NCBI RefSeq assembly: GCF_019186785.1
Contig: NZ_CP066557.1
Span: 310,001-374,000, forward strand
Source: Neoehrlichia mikurensis
Lineage (GTDB): Bacteria; Pseudomonadota; Alphaproteobacteria; Rickettsiales; Anaplasmataceae
Length of the DNA stretch: 64,000 bases
Reading direction: 5' to 3'
How positions within the stretch are numbered: the first letter of the stretch is position 1; each line of letters opens with the position of its first letter. A program made the translations under genes and the position numbers. Shown here piece after piece: positions 1-10,071 of the stretch. Below the pieces are notes generated by a model that saw nothing but the letters and a program-made list of their open reading frames with translations, made no database searches and was not told the DNA's origin.

Positions 1-49
1 TAGAATACTTGCTATAAGTGGTAAAGAATAAATATACTACAAAAAAACT

Positions 50-1357
50 ATGTTCCATCGCTTCTTATTGTTATTATTCTTTTTGACAGCATTAAGTGCT
101 GCTCCTAATAAATCGTATAGCAAACTTAAAATCGATATCACTAGAGGAAACACAGAAAATATTTCCATAGGAATCGTTCCTTTTCACTTTACAACAAATC
201 TTGAAAATGAAATTGGGCAAAACATTATAAAGGTAATAAAAAATAACTTAGTTAATACCGGAATATTTGATGTGGTTACTCAGTACGTAAATGACCTTAA
301 TATTAATTCTGAAGCATTGCCAACTTCATCTTTATGGAAAATATTAAAAAAAGATATATTAATTACTGGAAGCGTTAAAGAAGATAAGCAAAATAAAATA
401 GAAGTTAAATTTCGTATATGGGACATTGCTCTCAGTAAAGAACTTTCAGGTCAATCTTTGACTTTTATTATAACAAATTGGCGACGTGCTGCACATGCTG
501 TTTCAGATAACATATATCACAGGCTTACTGGTGAGGATGGTTATTTTAATACCAAAATAGTATATATTGCTGAAACTTTATCTCCAAGAACAAGAAAAAT
601 CGCTATAATGGATCAAGATGGTGAGAATAATATTTATCTCACAAGTGGATATAATTTTCTATCAACACCAAGATTTTCCCCTAGTGGCACTGATATTGTA
701 TATATGACCTACGTTAAAAATAAAGGAAAAATTATCATAAAAAACTTGAATACTGGATCATCAACTATATTAGGAAGCTTTAATGGGATAAGTTCCTCGC
801 CAAGATTTTCTCCTGATGGAAAATCAGTACTATTATCAGAATCTATATATGGACAGACAAACATATACTCTATTACTGTTAAGGATAGAAAAGTGAGTAA
901 GTTAACAGATAATAAATTCATTAATACATCTGCATCATATTCTCCCGATAAAAAGTTTATAGTATTTAACTCTGATAGGAATGGATCACAACAATTATAT
1001 ATAATGAATGCTGATGGTAAAAATCAGCATAGAATAAGTTTTGGCAAAGGTAGATATGCAACACCAGTATGGTCTCCCAGGGGTGATTGGATTGCTTTTA
1101 CTAAAATTTTATCTGGTAATTTTTACATAGGAGTTATAAAACCAGATGGGACCTCAGAAAGGTTATTAGCAGAGGGCTACATAGTTGAAGGCCCAACATG
1201 GTCCCCTAATGGAAGAATTATTCTTTTTACACAACAAGATCATCCATCTGCAAAATCTTATCTTCAATCAAGGCTTATGTCTATAGATTTAACTGGTATA
1301 AATAAAAAAGTAATAAACACCCCAACTAACGCTTCTAGCGCGCATTGGTCTAATTAA
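50..1357 (+). CDS. tolB: Tol-Pal system beta-propeller protein TolB
   Basis: This is a periplasmic protein of the Tol-Pal complex, which links the outer membrane lipoprotein Pal to inner-membrane Tol proteins and helps outer membrane constriction. The 435-aa product starts with a hydrophobic signal peptide (about residues 1-18). An alpha/beta TolB N-terminal domain follows (about 25-165), with IVPFHF and a DILITGSV segment. A six-bladed propeller follows, with repeated SPDG/SPxG-type blades such as PRFSPSGTDIVYM, PRFSPDGKSVLLS and PVWSPRGDWIAFT. The length matches the family. The gene stands near the left edge, so any upstream tol partner is outside the window. No other tol or pal gene is visible here. 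The identification is firm. Confidence 0.95.
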   Translation: MFHRFLLLLFFLTALSAAPNKSYSKLKIDITRGNTENISIGIVPFHFTTNLENEIGQNIIKVIKNNLVNTGIFDVVTQYVNDLNINSEALPTSSLWKILKKDILITGSVKEDKQNKIEVKFRIWDIALSKELSGQSLTFIITNWRRAAHAVSDNIYHRLTGEDGYFNTKIVYIAETLSPRTRKIAIMDQDGENNIYLTSGYNFLSTPRFSPSGTDIVYMTYVKNKGKIIIKNLNTGSSTILGSFNGISSSPRFSPDGKSVLLSESIYGQTNIYSITVKDRKVSKLTDNKFINTSASYSPDKKFIVFNSDRNGSQQLYIMNADGKNQHRISFGKGRYATPVWSPRGDWIAFTKILSGNFYIGVIKPDGTSERLLAEGYIVEGPTWSPNGRIILFTQQDHPSAKSYLQSRLMSIDLTGINKKVINTPTNASSAHWSN

Positions 1358-1384
1358 ATTAGATAATAATAATACTATTATTAC

Positions 1385-1852
1385 TTGCATAGATGTATAA
1401 TATATGCAATATATTTAATAGTGTTGTTATTGTTTTATTTAATGGTTATTACCGCACAAAAGTTGCAAGATCTTTATAAAAAGATACGCAAATATTTTAT
1501 AAATAAATGTTTGTGTACTTACACTAGTGCAAAGATATTAGGATATAAGATCTTTAACTTAAATAATAGTAGTTTTACATATCAAGTCGGTAACTTGCTT
1601 GAGTTATCAAGGGTGGTAATACTTATTAGCACATATGCAATAAAATTGATAACGCACTATATCTTGCACAAATTGCCTTCAAAATTTACAGTAAGTATTT
1701 TGACATTAGCGTTGTATTTTCATATCTTACAGAGTTGGTTAATACATAAGCTAATAGGAAATGTTTTACATACCTTTCATGTTAATGCTCAAAATTTTAA
1801 AGTTAAGCTTATAAAATTAATTAAACATAACATTAAACCTATGCCCTTATAA
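1385..1852 (+). CDS. hypothetical membrane-associated protein, doubtful
   Basis: This is a 155-aa reading frame I do not recognise. It begins 27 bp after the tolB stop. The first codon is TTG; an in-frame ATG lies at 1442, 19 codons in. The N-terminus (about residues 5-24) is strongly hydrophobic and could be a signal anchor. Further moderately hydrophobic stretches lie around residues 75-95 and 102-118, and the protein is basic (many K, H, R). No conserved motif is seen. Nearness to tolB on the same strand suggests cotranscription if the gene is real. It may also be a decayed gene or chance ORF, since such frames are common in AT-rich spacers. Confidence 0.35.
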   Translation: MHRCIIYAIYLIVLLLFYLMVITAQKLQDLYKKIRKYFINKCLCTYTSAKILGYKIFNLNNSSFTYQVGNLLELSRVVILISTYAIKLITHYILHKLPSKFTVSILTLALYFHILQSWLIHKLIGNVLHTFHVNAQNFKVKLIKLIKHNIKPMPL

Positions 1853-2251
1853 GCAAGTATAAAGTTAGCATGAATATTTCTAGTTTTGAAGGCAAGAGTT
1901 ATGGTACATCATGTTATTTTGGCAAGGTATGTATAGAGTTATGTTCAAGTTTCTCGAATTATTCATTGTAAAATAATAAAGCATTCTGTCCGCTGTTCTT
2001 CACACATTATTAAATGTATACTGGCTTGCAGGTATTAAATTTTTCCAGTACTTATATGCATAATATTATTACTTCATGCATATTCTATATGACTAAAATC
2101 AATAACATTAATACTCCATAATCGTTAATATAGCACTCTAAATTATTAAATAATCTTAACATTTAGATTTTACTACAACACTTTACCATAGAATCTAAAG
2201 TTAATTTATAGTGGCACCATAATGAATCATAAATCAAGATACCCTAATAAA
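1853..2251. other. spacer without recognised gene
   Basis: This is AT-rich DNA between a rightward and a leftward gene. I see no RNA gene. A short rightward stretch around 1870-1950 weakly recalls the start of carbamoyl-phosphate synthase small subunit, but the match is too thin to annotate. Confidence 0.4.
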
Positions 2252-3601
2252 TTAAGTAATATCTCCACCCGCTATTAGTTCCTGTACTAATTCACAAAAC
2301 TTATTGCCTCGTTCTTCAAAATTATTCCATTGATCCCAAGAAGAACAAGCTGGAGATAATAATATTACAGCTTCTTGCATATCCTCTATTGCAAATGCAT
2401 ACGCAGTTTGAACTGCAATATCTAAATTATAACATTTAATATAACTTATACCATAATCTTTCATTACATTTTCTAATTTAATTATTGATTCACCTATTAA
2501 AAAGGCTTTTTTAACACGATCAAAATATATTTTTAATTCAGAAATTCCCATATCTTTACTTCTACCACCAACAATCCAATATATATTCTGATAAGACATT
2601 AATGCTCTTTTAGTTGCAGAAGCATTGGTTGCCTTACTGTCATTAACAAAAAAAACATTATGCATCTTTCCTACTAACTGATTTCTATGTTTTAAACCTT
2701 TAAAAGTTTCCATAGCACTAATAATTACATCATCTGATACACCAAAATGTTTTGCAACAGCATAACTAGCAGCAAAATTCTCTAAATTACTCTTTTTATT
2801 AACACATAATTTACCAACTTTCAGTGCTTTATCTCCTACATATAAGTAATCATCAATAAAGGATATCCCTTCATCTAACTTAACAGTAGAAGAAAATGCT
2901 ATCTTATTACCCGTAATATTTCTAAATACTGCATTAGTAATATCATTATCATAATTTATTATAGATAATTTACTATAATTTAGTACTTTAATTTTTACCG
3001 AAGTATAATTTATCATATCGCCATAAATATCTATATGATCTGCTGTAATATTAAGTAATACAGCAACATCTATATTAATAACATTTAATAAACTTATCTG
3101 CTGAGAAGACAATTCTAACACATAGATCTCTGCATCAGGATCAAGTGTTAAAGCACCTTTGCCTATATTTCCCCCCACTGCAACATTAATTTTAGCACAT
3201 TTAAAAATCCACCCTATTAATTCAGTTGTAGTAGACTTACCATTAGTACCAGTAATGCAAACAAACTTTGATTTTTTCTGTGCTTGATAAAGTAACTCTA
3301 TATCAGAAATTATAGGACAATTATGATATTTTGCTAACTTAACAATCCAATGTTGTTTATCTCCAAAATAAGATATTCCAGGACTTAAAATTAAACTTGA
3401 AATTTCATTCCAATTATATTCATTAGGATTAATGCAGCAACAGTTTACTGACATTTCCATATCTTTTAATACAGATATATTATCATCCCATAAAAATACT
3501 TGTGCCCCACTTAAAGACAAAGATTTCATTGCGGAAGTTCCTGTTATGCCTAATCCAAAAACTGCTACTTTTTTTCCATTATAATGCGGTAACAAAATCA
3601 T
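2252..3601 (-). CDS. murD: UDP-N-acetylmuramoyl-L-alanine--D-glutamate ligase MurD
   Basis: MurD adds D-glutamate to UDP-MurNAc-L-alanine in the cytoplasm with ATP, an early step of peptidoglycan precursor synthesis. The product from the ATG at 3601 is 449 aa, the usual MurD length. The N-terminal domain has a Rossmann-like VAVFGLGITG. The central ATPase domain has the Mur ligase P-loop GTNGKST (about residues 118-124). Later come HIDIYGD, KHRNQLV, the DSKATNA motif and LLSPACSSWDQW near the C-terminus. The frame stays open 29 codons further upstream, but that extension is hydrophobic and foreign to the family, so the start at 3601 is preferred. A piece of this gene (about 2800-2900) recurs in decayed form upstream at 3780-3900. 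Confidence 0.95.
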   Translation of the reverse strand: MILLPHYNGKKVAVFGLGITGTSAMKSLSLSGAQVFLWDDNISVLKDMEMSVNCCCINPNEYNWNEISSLILSPGISYFGDKQHWIVKLAKYHNCPIISDIELLYQAQKKSKFVCITGTNGKSTTTELIGWIFKCAKINVAVGGNIGKGALTLDPDAEIYVLELSSQQISLLNVINIDVAVLLNITADHIDIYGDMINYTSVKIKVLNYSKLSIINYDNDITNAVFRNITGNKIAFSSTVKLDEGISFIDDYLYVGDKALKVGKLCVNKKSNLENFAASYAVAKHFGVSDDVIISAMETFKGLKHRNQLVGKMHNVFFVNDSKATNASATKRALMSYQNIYWIVGGRSKDMGISELKIYFDRVKKAFLIGESIIKLENVMKDYGISYIKCYNLDIAVQTAYAFAIEDMQEAVILLSPACSSWDQWNNFEERGNKFCELVQELIAGGDIT

Positions 3602-3796
3602 ATTGCATAAACTATAATAGTCCCGTATAAGATAAGTATATAGCAATATTCCATAAACACTTGCATAAAATAAATATATCAATAGCAACTTTTTAGTTGA
3701 CTATCTCTATGTAAATGTAACATACTAAATGTAAATTATAGATTAACAAAACGATATATGGGTCTTTTGAATATTTTTTTACTCAACATATTATCT

Positions 3797-3870
3797 ACCA
3801 GCTTTTAGTGCTTATCTCCCACATATGATCAATACCAGCCTTTAGTGCTTATCTCCTACATATGATCAAT
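3797..3870. repeat. 37-bp tandem pair derived from murD interior
   Basis: Two adjacent 37-bp units (3797-3833 and 3834-3870) differ at only a few positions. Each resembles murD DNA around 2812-2860 in the same orientation, sharing the run agtgctttatctcctacatat with one base missing. After the second unit the similarity continues weakly (gatatcc, taac, agaaaat) to about 3900. This looks like a decayed direct duplication of a murD fragment, roughly 1 kb from its parent. Confidence 0.65.
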
Positions 3871-4131
3871 ACAAGATATCCTAACTAAATTAGAAAATAA
3901 CCCTATGGTGCTCACACATAAAACATATAATAGTATTTTACAAATACTTCACAAAAACATATATCAATAAACCTTTAGTTGATTTATCACATAGGTTTTA
4001 TATTTAACAATTATCTAACATACAAAATAATGTAAATTATATACTCAAAATTATAATAACTATTTAGACATTTCTTTAAAATTAAAAAATAATCAGCTAT
4101 TATATCAATAACTTTATCATACTGTAACTTT

Positions 4132-4737
4132 ATGGAAGATATCTCTTTAATTAGTAATAGAACCATCGCATTAATACCTTTTTACGGTGTTAGTGATGAT
4201 ACTTTATTTAAAGCATGTACACAGTTAAATATGCCTAACAACTTCTGCAAATTTGCTAACGGTATTAATGATGTTATAACCTATATGCATACAGAATTAG
4301 AAAAATTTATTACTTTTAATTTTGAAAATACTGAAAATATCAAAAATTTTAAAACTCGTGACAAAATTAAACACTGCATAAATTTATGTTTATTATATTA
4401 TGAGACATTACCAAATTTTAGGGAATTAATTAAAAGTATACTATACTTTTTCAGTTCTCCATATAATATCTGTTTTGCAACACAGTGCGTATTTAGAATA
4501 AGTAGCAATATTTGGTATATATCAGGAGATACATCAACAGATTTCAATTATTATACTAAAAGATTAACTCTAGGCACAATTTACATATCTACATTAATAT
4601 ATTTCATAAATGATTTCTCTGATAATCATGTCAATACCTTATCATTTGTAGATAAACGTATCAATAATATACTAGCATTCCATAAATTTAAATCACGTAT
4701 AAAAAATTTTACACGGATAATAATATATTTAACGTGA
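4132..4737 (+). CDS. COQ9 family protein (ubiquinone biosynthesis accessory)
   Basis: The 201-aa protein matches the alphaproteobacterial/mitochondrial COQ9 family, a lipid-binding accessory factor for ubiquinone hydroxylation (COQ7 partner in eukaryotes). The diagnostic block is near residues 128-160: IWYISGDTSTDFNYYTKR followed by a helix LGTIYISTLIYFINDFS. This is the conserved W..GDxSTDFNxYTKR..L..vY..tl..w..D signature. It is predominantly helical and shorter than many homologues. In other alphaproteobacteria the gene is often divergent from rpsU, but here it is not near rpsU. The next gene, an HlyD-type adaptor, begins 106 bp downstream on the same strand. Confidence 0.8.
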   Translation: MEDISLISNRTIALIPFYGVSDDTLFKACTQLNMPNNFCKFANGINDVITYMHTELEKFITFNFENTENIKNFKTRDKIKHCINLCLLYYETLPNFRELIKSILYFFSSPYNICFATQCVFRISSNIWYISGDTSTDFNYYTKRLTLGTIYISTLIYFINDFSDNHVNTLSFVDKRINNILAFHKFKSRIKNFTRIIIYLT

Positions 4738-4843
4738 AATTTTAATTAAGTAACTTATATATACTTCTTTAATCATAAAGAAAAGATTTTGATTATTATT
4801 TTTTTATGATATAAGTTAAACTTATCCATCTCATACCAAGTTT

Positions 4844-6364
4844 ATGTATAAACGGTTACAATCTATAATAAAATCAAGCTTTTCTTTGCCACAACTTCTA
4901 GGACATGATTCTCTTCACAAACATGAATTAAAAAATAAACACAACTCACAAGTTACCTTAAAATTAACATCTTTTAGTGATTCAATAGTTAATCTCATTT
5001 TTCGCATAAAAGGCAACCACAAAATTAATGATGCCGTAAAAGTATCATGGGGACCATTATTTATAGGATTAATAATTATTATTATATTTTTCGGTTTCTT
5101 TGGTATATGGGCTGCAACAGCACCATTAGATGGCGCGGTTATTGCTACTGGTGAAGTTATGTCTTCACTTAACCGACAAATTGTACAACATTTCGAAGGA
5201 GGAATTATAAAAAAAATTTCAGTACAAGAAGGAGAAATAGTACAAAAAAATCAACCACTTATTTATTTAAACGATACAGCCGCTAAAGCAAACTTATCAA
5301 TACTACAAGAAAGAATGTTAGTGTTGTTATCAACAGAAGCCAGATTAATTGCAATTAAAAATAACCTTAACAACATTACTTTTCCATCTAAAGTGTATAC
5401 ATTATCAGATAAAAAAACTGTAGATAAAGTTCTAAATAATCAACAACAATTATTTTTATCACATAGAAAAAGTATCTTTGGAAAAATAAAGATATTAAAA
5501 CAACGCATCAAACAACTAAAACAAGAATTAAGCGGACTATCGGCACAATTAACAGCAGAAACAAAGCAATATACTCTTATTAAAGAGGAGCTAGATACAA
5601 AAAAGAAACTTCTTAAAAGCGGATATATAAGCAAACCTTACATACTTAATCTTGAACGCTTATATGCAGAAGCTCAAGGTAAATTAGGCCACATTAAAGC
5701 TGTAATTGCAAGTACACAACAAAAAGTTGGGGAAAATCAATTAGAAATAATAAATATTATTAATAATATGCAAGATAAAAATAATATAGAATTAAAAGAA
5801 ACAGATTCTGCAATTGTAGATTTAAAAGAAAGATTAAGAGCAGCTAAAGATGTATTAACGCGTACAATAGTTAGATCTCCTCAAAATGGTGTTGTTACAG
5901 GATTAAAGTATCATACTGAAGGCGGAGTAATATCTCCTGGTAGCAATATTATGGATATAGTGCCGATTAATGAAGATTTAGTCATTGAAGCTAAAATTCC
6001 TACAAGAAATATTGAAGAAATTCTTGCAGCACAATCAAATCCAAGAAATATAATTTCGAACAATAAATATACAGGACTTAAAGCAAAAGTCAGGTTAAGT
6101 GCTTATAATATTAGAAAATTCGGACTTGCTAATGGTATAATGACACAAGTTTCTGCAGATGCTTTTAGTGAATATAATGGTACAAGATATTATTTAACAC
6201 GAGTTGTTATTCCAAAATCCTTACAGCTTGGTAAATTTAAAAAAATAAAACTATACCCTGGTATGCCAGCAGAAGTATTCATTATTACTCAATCACGAAC
6301 TCTATTAAATTACTTATTAACACCTATCACTAGCACATTTGAAAAAGCATTTAAAGAAAGGTAA
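4844..6364 (+). CDS. HlyD family type I secretion periplasmic adaptor
   Basis: This is the membrane fusion subunit that bridges an inner-membrane ABC exporter and outer-membrane TolC in type I secretion. The 506-aa product has a cytoplasmic N-terminus of about 70 residues and one transmembrane helix (about 71-92, rich in I and F). The TAPLDGAVIATGEV start of the beta barrel and a lipoyl half-motif (QHFEGGIIKKISVQEG) follow. Long coiled coils span about 150-340 (many Q, K, L heptads). The second lipoyl half is TIVRSPQNGVVTGLKYHTEGGVI, and a C-terminal beta domain ends in VFIITQSRTLLNYLLTPI. In Ehrlichia this system exports tandem-repeat and ankyrin proteins. The ABC ATPase and TolC are not in the window. 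Confidence 0.9.
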   Translation: MYKRLQSIIKSSFSLPQLLGHDSLHKHELKNKHNSQVTLKLTSFSDSIVNLIFRIKGNHKINDAVKVSWGPLFIGLIIIIIFFGFFGIWAATAPLDGAVIATGEVMSSLNRQIVQHFEGGIIKKISVQEGEIVQKNQPLIYLNDTAAKANLSILQERMLVLLSTEARLIAIKNNLNNITFPSKVYTLSDKKTVDKVLNNQQQLFLSHRKSIFGKIKILKQRIKQLKQELSGLSAQLTAETKQYTLIKEELDTKKKLLKSGYISKPYILNLERLYAEAQGKLGHIKAVIASTQQKVGENQLEIINIINNMQDKNNIELKETDSAIVDLKERLRAAKDVLTRTIVRSPQNGVVTGLKYHTEGGVISPGSNIMDIVPINEDLVIEAKIPTRNIEEILAAQSNPRNIISNNKYTGLKAKVRLSAYNIRKFGLANGIMTQVSADAFSEYNGTRYYLTRVVIPKSLQLGKFKKIKLYPGMPAEVFIITQSRTLLNYLLTPITSTFEKAFKER

Positions 6365-6409
6365 TATTGCTATATCCTATACATCAATTCTACTTATAAA
6401 TCAGCTATC

Positions 6410-6580
6410 AGTAGGTTATTATACATGTAGAACAAATCGCGAAAAATATATGTAATGGGTGATATAGCATCATATCCAGGAAAATTAAAGTGAATACTGA
6501 CAGGATTTGCAGAATCTGCTATTGCATGTCATGATATATATCGTGTTATACTTAATACTTCATTAAATTTTCAGTTATAA
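6410..6580 (+). pseudogene. C-terminal remnant of ferredoxin-NADP reductase-like flavoprotein
   Basis: From 6455 the frame reads MGDIASYPGKLK, then a TGA stop (6491-6493), then ILTGFAESAIACHDIY and on to TAA at 6578. This matches the conserved C-terminal block of thioredoxin-reductase-like ferredoxin--NADP+ reductases (GDI.TYPGKLKLILTGFAEAA). The stop stands where a leucine codon is expected. Just upstream, a shifted frame gives a plausible preceding segment (VIIHVEQIAKN). No reading frame for the rest of the enzyme is visible, so this is the dead tail of a gene. Whether an intact copy exists elsewhere cannot be seen. Confidence 0.7.
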
Positions 6581-7130
6581 TATTTACATTAAGAATGCTT
6601 ATCAATATCCTCAGATAATTTATGCCATATGTATTTTAATTAAAAGTTACTTAGCAATATTCAAAACAGATAAGGACGATACTATTAAATGCATTATACA
6701 CACTACCAATCCATATAAAAAAATTAGGTATTAAAATTACTCATTTGTATGAAATTATTTTAATAGCAATGCTGGCTTATATATAAAAAATATATTACCA
6801 ATAAAAATGTATCTTTTAATTTAACTATATTATACTTACTTTTTTTTGTACCTATATTTTCTTGTCAAGAATTACAAATTTAATTTTCAAAATCTAAACT
6901 TTTAATACAATATTTGTTACTACATTATCACCTTATGACACTTGCTTAATATTATTCATCTATAAATACTAAAAAATCATAAGAGTTTATCATTATTAGA
7001 GGACAACTAATTACATTAGTAGTATCTCTATCCATACATACACTAAATTTAACAATAATGCGTGTAATAATACTCAAGTATTATCGCATATATTAAATAT
7101 ATAATTAAGCTAAAGAATAATCAACAATGA
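6581..7130. other. spacer, nothing recognised
   Basis: AT-rich DNA lies between the reductase remnant and the convergent iron permease gene. I find no further coding trace, tRNA or clear terminator. Confidence 0.4.
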
Positions 7131-8750
7131 TTAATTATTCATCCTATTTTCTTTGATCTTATCATGCTGAAAAATTTGACACAATATCATAACACATATC
7201 AATCCTACTATAACTATAGTTAATGCATAAGGTGCAGCATCCATATATCTTTCATCTCCGACAAGCTCGTATATACGCGTAGCCATAGTTTCAAAATTAA
7301 ATGGCCTTATTACTAAAGTTGCCGATAATTCTTTAATTGTTTCAATAAATACCAGTAAAAAGCCTACTAATATACTTTTCTTCAACATTGGAATATGCAC
7401 ATTAAAACACGTTGATATTACACCATGCCCCATTAAAGCAGAAGACCAATCTATCTCTCTAGGAATTTTATTAAATCCAGATTCAATTGGCCCTAACGCA
7501 CCAGCAAAAAAGCTAAAAGTATAAGTATATAATAATCCAACTATCGTACCTATAATAGTAACATTAAAAAAATATGCACTAATTACTTGTGATAGCTTAC
7601 CAAATAAAACCATAACACTTATTGCAATAATAGTATTTGGAATTGCATATCCCATAGTAATAAATCTTATAAAATAAGACAAAAATTTGTTATTACGTAT
7701 TATGTATGACACTACAATAGATATTGCAATAGTAATAACAGATGTCATTAATGCTATATTGATACTATTAAAAATAACAACATAGAATCTCATATTACCC
7801 ACTAATGTATGCAATCTTTCCATAGTCCAATAAATTAATGGTAATACAGGGAGAATAAATCCCATAAATACAGGTAATAAGCAAATAAAATATATTAACA
7901 TAATAGATGTCATATTACTAACATTCCATCTATGATAATAACCTGTATTCATTTTAATTGAAGTATAGGATGCTTCATCTCTACGAAAGAATTTCTCTAC
8001 TACAATTAAAAAAAACACAAAACATAACGCTATAATCGCAAGAATACATGCAGAATACTTATCATGTAATAAAAACCAATGACGATATATTCCTGTAGTA
8101 AGGGTGTTAATTGTTAAAAACTGAGGAGTCCCAAAATCAGAAATGACTTCCATCAATACTAATGCAGTACCAGCAACTATAGTTGGACGCACTGCTGGTA
8201 TCACTATAGACACAAGAATCTTATATCTGGAGCAACATAAAGTTGTAGCAACTGCTACTGTACTTCTTATCATTATCAACGCTGTCCTTGTTAACATATA
8301 TACATAAGGATATAAGTTAAACCCAATAATAATAATCCCCCAATATATTGATTTAACATCTGGAAAATAATAGTCGCCTTTATTCCAATGAAATAATTCT
8401 CTTAAGAAACTTTGTACTGGACCAGCAAACCCAAAAATATTAACATATACATATGCTACTATATACCCTGGTATTGATAATGGTAAAAAAAGCGCAACTT
8501 CAAAAAATCTACGACCTGGAAATGAATAATAGGTAATAACCCATGCACTCATTACTCCAATAATTAATACTATTAATCCTACGCCTACCATTAGGACAAT
8601 AGTATTAACTGTATATTCAGGCAATAAAACAGTAAATATATTAAGCTTTTCATTTCTTACAAAAACAACCGATATTAAAGAAAATATCGGCAATGTAAAT
8701 AGCATTGTTAAGGTAAATATAAATAAATTCCTTAAAAAATTTACCATCAA
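7131..8750 (-). CDS. ferric iron ABC transporter permease (FbpB/SfuB/FutB type)
   Basis: This is an inner-membrane permease of a Fe3+ ABC importer. The 539-aa product is made of two fused halves, each with about six transmembrane helices and a binding-protein-dependent transport EAA-like loop. The first half is marked by FLPLSIPGYIVAYVYVNIFG and SIVIPAVRPTIVAGTALVLMEVISDFGTPQ. The second is marked by YAIPNTIIAISVMV and HIPMLKKSILVGFLLVFIETIKELSATLVIRP. This two-domain architecture is usual for the family. The likely binding protein partner is encoded far away at 61.8-62.8 kb; no ATPase gene is in the window. ATG codons at 8750 and 8747 are both possible starts. Confidence 0.9.
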   Translation of the reverse strand: MMVNFLRNLFIFTLTMLFTLPIFSLISVVFVRNEKLNIFTVLLPEYTVNTIVLMVGVGLIVLIIGVMSAWVITYYSFPGRRFFEVALFLPLSIPGYIVAYVYVNIFGFAGPVQSFLRELFHWNKGDYYFPDVKSIYWGIIIIGFNLYPYVYMLTRTALIMIRSTVAVATTLCCSRYKILVSIVIPAVRPTIVAGTALVLMEVISDFGTPQFLTINTLTTGIYRHWFLLHDKYSACILAIIALCFVFFLIVVEKFFRRDEASYTSIKMNTGYYHRWNVSNMTSIMLIYFICLLPVFMGFILPVLPLIYWTMERLHTLVGNMRFYVVIFNSINIALMTSVITIAISIVVSYIIRNNKFLSYFIRFITMGYAIPNTIIAISVMVLFGKLSQVISAYFFNVTIIGTIVGLLYTYTFSFFAGALGPIESGFNKIPREIDWSSALMGHGVISTCFNVHIPMLKKSILVGFLLVFIETIKELSATLVIRPFNFETMATRIYELVGDERYMDAAPYALTIVIVGLICVMILCQIFQHDKIKENRMNN

Positions 8751-8983
8751 TACTTTTCTTTTATTTTATTAGTTAGCTATTCTACTCTCTTATATTACAT
8801 TATATCCAGAAATTTTACTAAAGCATCGAAAAAATTTATTATAACATATCGCTATAATGTACAGTATACCACTCATAATTCTAACACAATAAACATGTAC
8901 ACTTAATAAAAGTAATTTAATAAATAACATTACATAATCCAAATGCCCATTATTGAGTAATTTTAAAGCTCAGATTAAAATAC

Positions 8984-9483
<500 letters not shown>

Positions 9484-9535
9484 CTATTGAAGAATATAGG
9501 TACTATGATATATATCATCAATATCACCTATTATA

Positions 9536-10063
9536 ATGTCTTTTGTTATGCATAAACACAGTGTATTCTTACGAATAATGCATTGGTTAATGGCTATAAT
9601 AATAATATTTTTGATAATTGTAGGTTTATACATGACAGCAATAGCACCTAGTAACACAAAAAGTGTCTTGTATAGTGCACACAAGGCTTTAGGCATTATA
9701 TCCATGGTGTTAATTATGATAAGAATTGTTTCCCGTCTTTCATCAAAGATACCTCCATATTCTGAAGTAATTGCACCATTCTTTATTATAGCTTCTAGAT
9801 TTGTACATATATTGTTATATGTCTTTATGATAGTCATGCCCTTGTCTGGATATATGATGTCATCAGCTTCAAATAAGCCAATTACAATGATATTTTTTGA
9901 TTTTCCATTAATATTGCCTACAAATAAAAATTTAGCTTTTGTATTTCATAAAATTCATATTTTATCTGCATATACACTAATTATCTTAATAATACTACAT
10001 ATCTTAGGAGCATTAAAACATCTAATAATAAACAAAGACAATATCTTTCAGCGTATTACATAA
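9536..10063 (+). CDS. cytochrome b561 family protein
   Basis: This is a di-heme b-type cytochrome of the inner membrane that passes electrons between quinol or a small carrier and an acceptor. The 175-aa product has four transmembrane segments (about 14-33, 46-66, 80-103, 140-160). Candidate haem ligands are His16 in the MHW motif, His49 in AHKALG, and histidines in the last helix (FHKIHILSAYTLIILIILHILG). The KxxHKxxG-like pattern and length fit the bacterial CybB family. The next gene begins 8 bp downstream on the same strand, so the two probably share a transcript. The electron acceptor cannot be inferred. Confidence 0.9.
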   Translation: MSFVMHKHSVFLRIMHWLMAIIIIFLIIVGLYMTAIAPSNTKSVLYSAHKALGIISMVLIMIRIVSRLSSKIPPYSEVIAPFFIIASRFVHILLYVFMIVMPLSGYMMSSASNKPITMIFFDFPLILPTNKNLAFVFHKIHILSAYTLIILIILHILGALKHLIINKDNIFQRIT

Positions 10064-10071
10064 ACAAATTT

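Noticed and set aside
1870..1960. Possible start of a carA (carbamoyl-phosphate synthase small subunit) relic
   Set aside because: FEGKSYG..GKV resembles the family start, but spacing is off by one and nothing downstream fits.
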